From positions 1 to 6,861 of the forward strand of contig JAJQGR010000264.1 in assembly GCA_021200345.1 (NCBI GenBank): a stretch of DNA of 6,861 nt, given 5' to 3'. Each line of letters opens with the position of its first letter. Positions within the stretch are counted from its first letter, which is position 1. Positions 6,053-6,861 of the stretch are shown piece after piece. The stretch comes from Lachnospiraceae bacterium. Its GTDB lineage: Bacteria; Bacillota; Clostridia; Lachnospirales; Lachnospiraceae. The position numbers and the translations under genes were made by a program. The notes below the pieces were generated by a model, which had not been told where the DNA came from, made no database searches, and was given only the letters and a program-made list of their open reading frames with translations.

Positions 6053-6090
6053 AGATTGGCATCCGGTTCAATCAGGACCGGGTGCCTTTT
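6053..6090 (+). repeat. 38-bp direct repeat, copy 2 (contains the fic terminator)
   Basis: This is a perfect copy of 4632-4669. In addition, CGGTTCAAT, part of the repeat, occurs once more just to the left at 6036-6044, 28 bases from its position in this copy. That looks like a partial extra duplication at this junction. Confidence 0.95.
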
Positions 6091-6091
6091 T
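6058..6091 (+). terminator. Intrinsic terminator of fic
   Basis: It has the same 12-bp stem (GGCATCCGGTTC / GGACCGGGTGCC) and AATCA loop as the MATE terminator, followed here by five T (TTTTTC), so it is slightly stronger. It begins 27 bases after the fic stop codon. Confidence 0.88.
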
Positions 6092-6115
6092 CTAATTTTA
6101 GGGATTACGCAATAG

Positions 6116-6271
6116 ATGATTTATGCTACAGTTAGTCATGCGGATGCGGTAAAGAAAGCAAATGAGGAATATCAGAAATATCAGGAGAAGACACTTTCGC
6201 CTGTGGAACAGGCTTATTTGGAGACAATTCGAGGCGTAGAAAAAACAGCGAAAGAAAAGGCAAAGAAATAA
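6116..6271 (+). pseudogene. 51-codon open frame, probable C-terminal remnant of a RhuM-type protein
   Basis: The frame reads M-I-Y-A-T-V-S-H-A-D-A-V-K-K-A-N-E-E-Y-Q-K-Y, then T-L-S-P-V-E-Q-A-Y-L-E-T-I and a lysine-rich end, closed by TAA at 6269. The V-S-x-x-x-A-x-x-K-A-x-x-E-Y-x-K-Y pattern resembles the C-terminal tail of the virulence protein RhuM family as I remember it. RhuM proteins are about 300 residues, so nearly the whole gene would be missing. An in-frame TAG directly precedes the ATG and there is no ribosome binding site, so this start is probably accidental. The remnant begins about 25 bases after the second terminator copy, which suggests that the loss happened with the rearrangement there. 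The alternatives are a genuine small coiled protein or chance. I am confident that the frame looks coding (alanine-, glutamate- and lysine-rich, helical), but only moderately confident of the family. Confidence 0.45.
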
Positions 6272-6279
6272 AGTTATTT

Positions 6280-6286
6280 GGAGAGG
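6280..6286 (+). promoter_or_regulatory. Ribosome binding site of the HAD hydrolase
   Basis: GGAGAGG lies 6 bases before the ATG at 6293. I see no convincing promoter between the fic terminator and this site; TATGCT at 6123-6128 is a possible -10 box without a clear -35 partner. Confidence 0.7.
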
Positions 6287-6292
6287 TATTGT

Positions 6293-6861
6293 ATGAGAAG
6301 CTTTTTGCCCAAAAGAAATGAAATAAAATGGCTTTTCTTTGATGTCGGCTCCACTCTTGTGGACGAAAGCAGGGTTTATGAAGAACGGATGAAAAAGACT
6401 GCACAAATAGCAAAGGTGCCGTATGAATATGTCTATGAAACCGCTATAGCGTTCTATCGGGAGAATAAAAAAGGTGATTTGGAGACCATGAAGCTGTTGG
6501 GTGTTGAAAAACCCAAATGGAACTCCGAGAAAGAGCGGTTGTATGAGGATGTGGAGGAATGTTTGAGAAAACTAAGCCGGTGTTATAAGATTGGAGTAAT
6601 TGCAAATCAGTCTATGGGAACAGCAGAAAGATTGGAAAAACTCGGTATTCTCAAATACATAGATCTGGTTGTCGCTTCCGCAGAGGAAAGAGTTGCAAAA
6701 CCGGATAAAAGGATATTTGAAATCGCTTTGGAAAGAAGCGGTTGCAGACATGAGCAGGCAGTTATGGTTGGAGACCGTATTGATAATGATATTGTACCGG
6801 CGAAACAGATGGGAATGAAAACAGTATGGCTGAAACAGGGCTTTGGAAGTCTCTGGAAAAT
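6293..6861 (+). CDS. HAD superfamily hydrolase, subfamily IA (3' end outside the window)
   Basis: 189 residues are visible and the frame is open at the window edge. It is a haloacid dehalogenase-superfamily protein, usually a cytoplasmic phosphatase acting on small phosphorylated metabolites. Motif I is W-L-F-F-D-V-G-S-T-L-V-D (13-24), with the nucleophilic Asp17. Motif II is G-V-I-A-N-Q-S (101-107), motif III is K-P-D-K-R-I-F (136-142) with Lys136, and motif IV is M-V-G-D-R-I-D-N-D-I (158-167). The cap between motifs I and II is short, as in subfamily IA members with a helical cap. Two positions depart from the textbook: the second Asp of D-x-D-x-T is Gly19, and the Ser/Thr before the Asn of motif II is Ala104. 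The missing second Asp normally serves as general acid/base for phosphate transfer, so activity may be altered, although a D-x-G-x-T variant occurs in some HAD families. The start follows GGAGAGG with a 6-base spacer. Confidence 0.88.
   Translation, partial: MRSFLPKRNEIKWLFFDVGSTLVDESRVYEERMKKTAQIAKVPYEYVYETAIAFYRENKKGDLETMKLLGVEKPKWNSEKERLYEDVEECLRKLSRCYKIGVIANQSMGTAERLEKLGILKYIDLVVASAEERVAKPDKRIFEIALERSGCRHEQAVMVGDRIDNDIVPAKQMGMKTVWLKQGFGSLWK

Noticed and set aside
4632..6090. Insertion sequence or integron-type cassette around fic
   Set aside because: No transposase or integrase, no terminal inverted repeats and no target-site duplication are visible. The flanking repeats are terminators, so only a recombination-based origin is proposed.

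Overview
The window looks like chromosomal DNA of a low-to-mid GC Firmicute, probably a gut Clostridia/Lachnospiraceae-type bacterium. The grounds are strong GGAGG-type ribosome binding sites, tightly packed same-strand genes, frequent ATA/AGA/GGA codons, and protein families common in that group (MATE exporter, Fic protein with a C-terminal winged helix, HAD-IA hydrolase). The lineage is an inference from style; no marker gene is present. All genes I can support are on the + strand.

Positions 2-4669 are one probable operon. It holds the 3' end of a D-2-hydroxyacid dehydrogenase (to 172), a cytoplasmic type-B carboxylesterase with an intact Ser/Glu/His triad (175-1806), a neutral/alkaline ceramidase-fold hydrolase without the ceramidase serine (about 1820-3193), and a MATE-family multidrug/metabolite exporter (about 3235-4629). 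Gaps are 2 to about 41 bases, and an intrinsic terminator lies directly behind the exporter. Together they suggest import-free, cytoplasmic hydrolysis of an ester or amide compound, reduction or oxidation of a hydroxy/keto acid, and export of a product or toxic substrate. The substrate cannot be read from the sequence.

Positions 4670-6091 are a self-contained Fic cassette. About 250 bases without a recognisable gene are followed by a near-consensus sigma-A promoter (TTGAAT-16-TATAAT). Four tandem 12-bp imperfect repeats overlap the -10 box and run into the leader. Then come a Fic AMP-transferase with its own inhibitory helix and a C-terminal winged-helix domain (5035-6030), and a terminator. 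That terminator is a base-for-base copy (38 bp) of the one behind the MATE gene, so the cassette sits between two perfect direct repeats 1421 bp apart.

Positions 6092-6861 hold a short ORF that resembles the C-terminal tail of a RhuM-type protein without the rest of the gene (6116-6271), then the 5' part of a HAD-IA hydrolase with an unusual motif I (6293 to the window end). The most interesting points are the iteron-like operator on the fic promoter and the terminator duplication that brackets the fic gene beside a degraded accessory gene. Together they suggest a self-regulated, recently acquired or rearranged Fic module.
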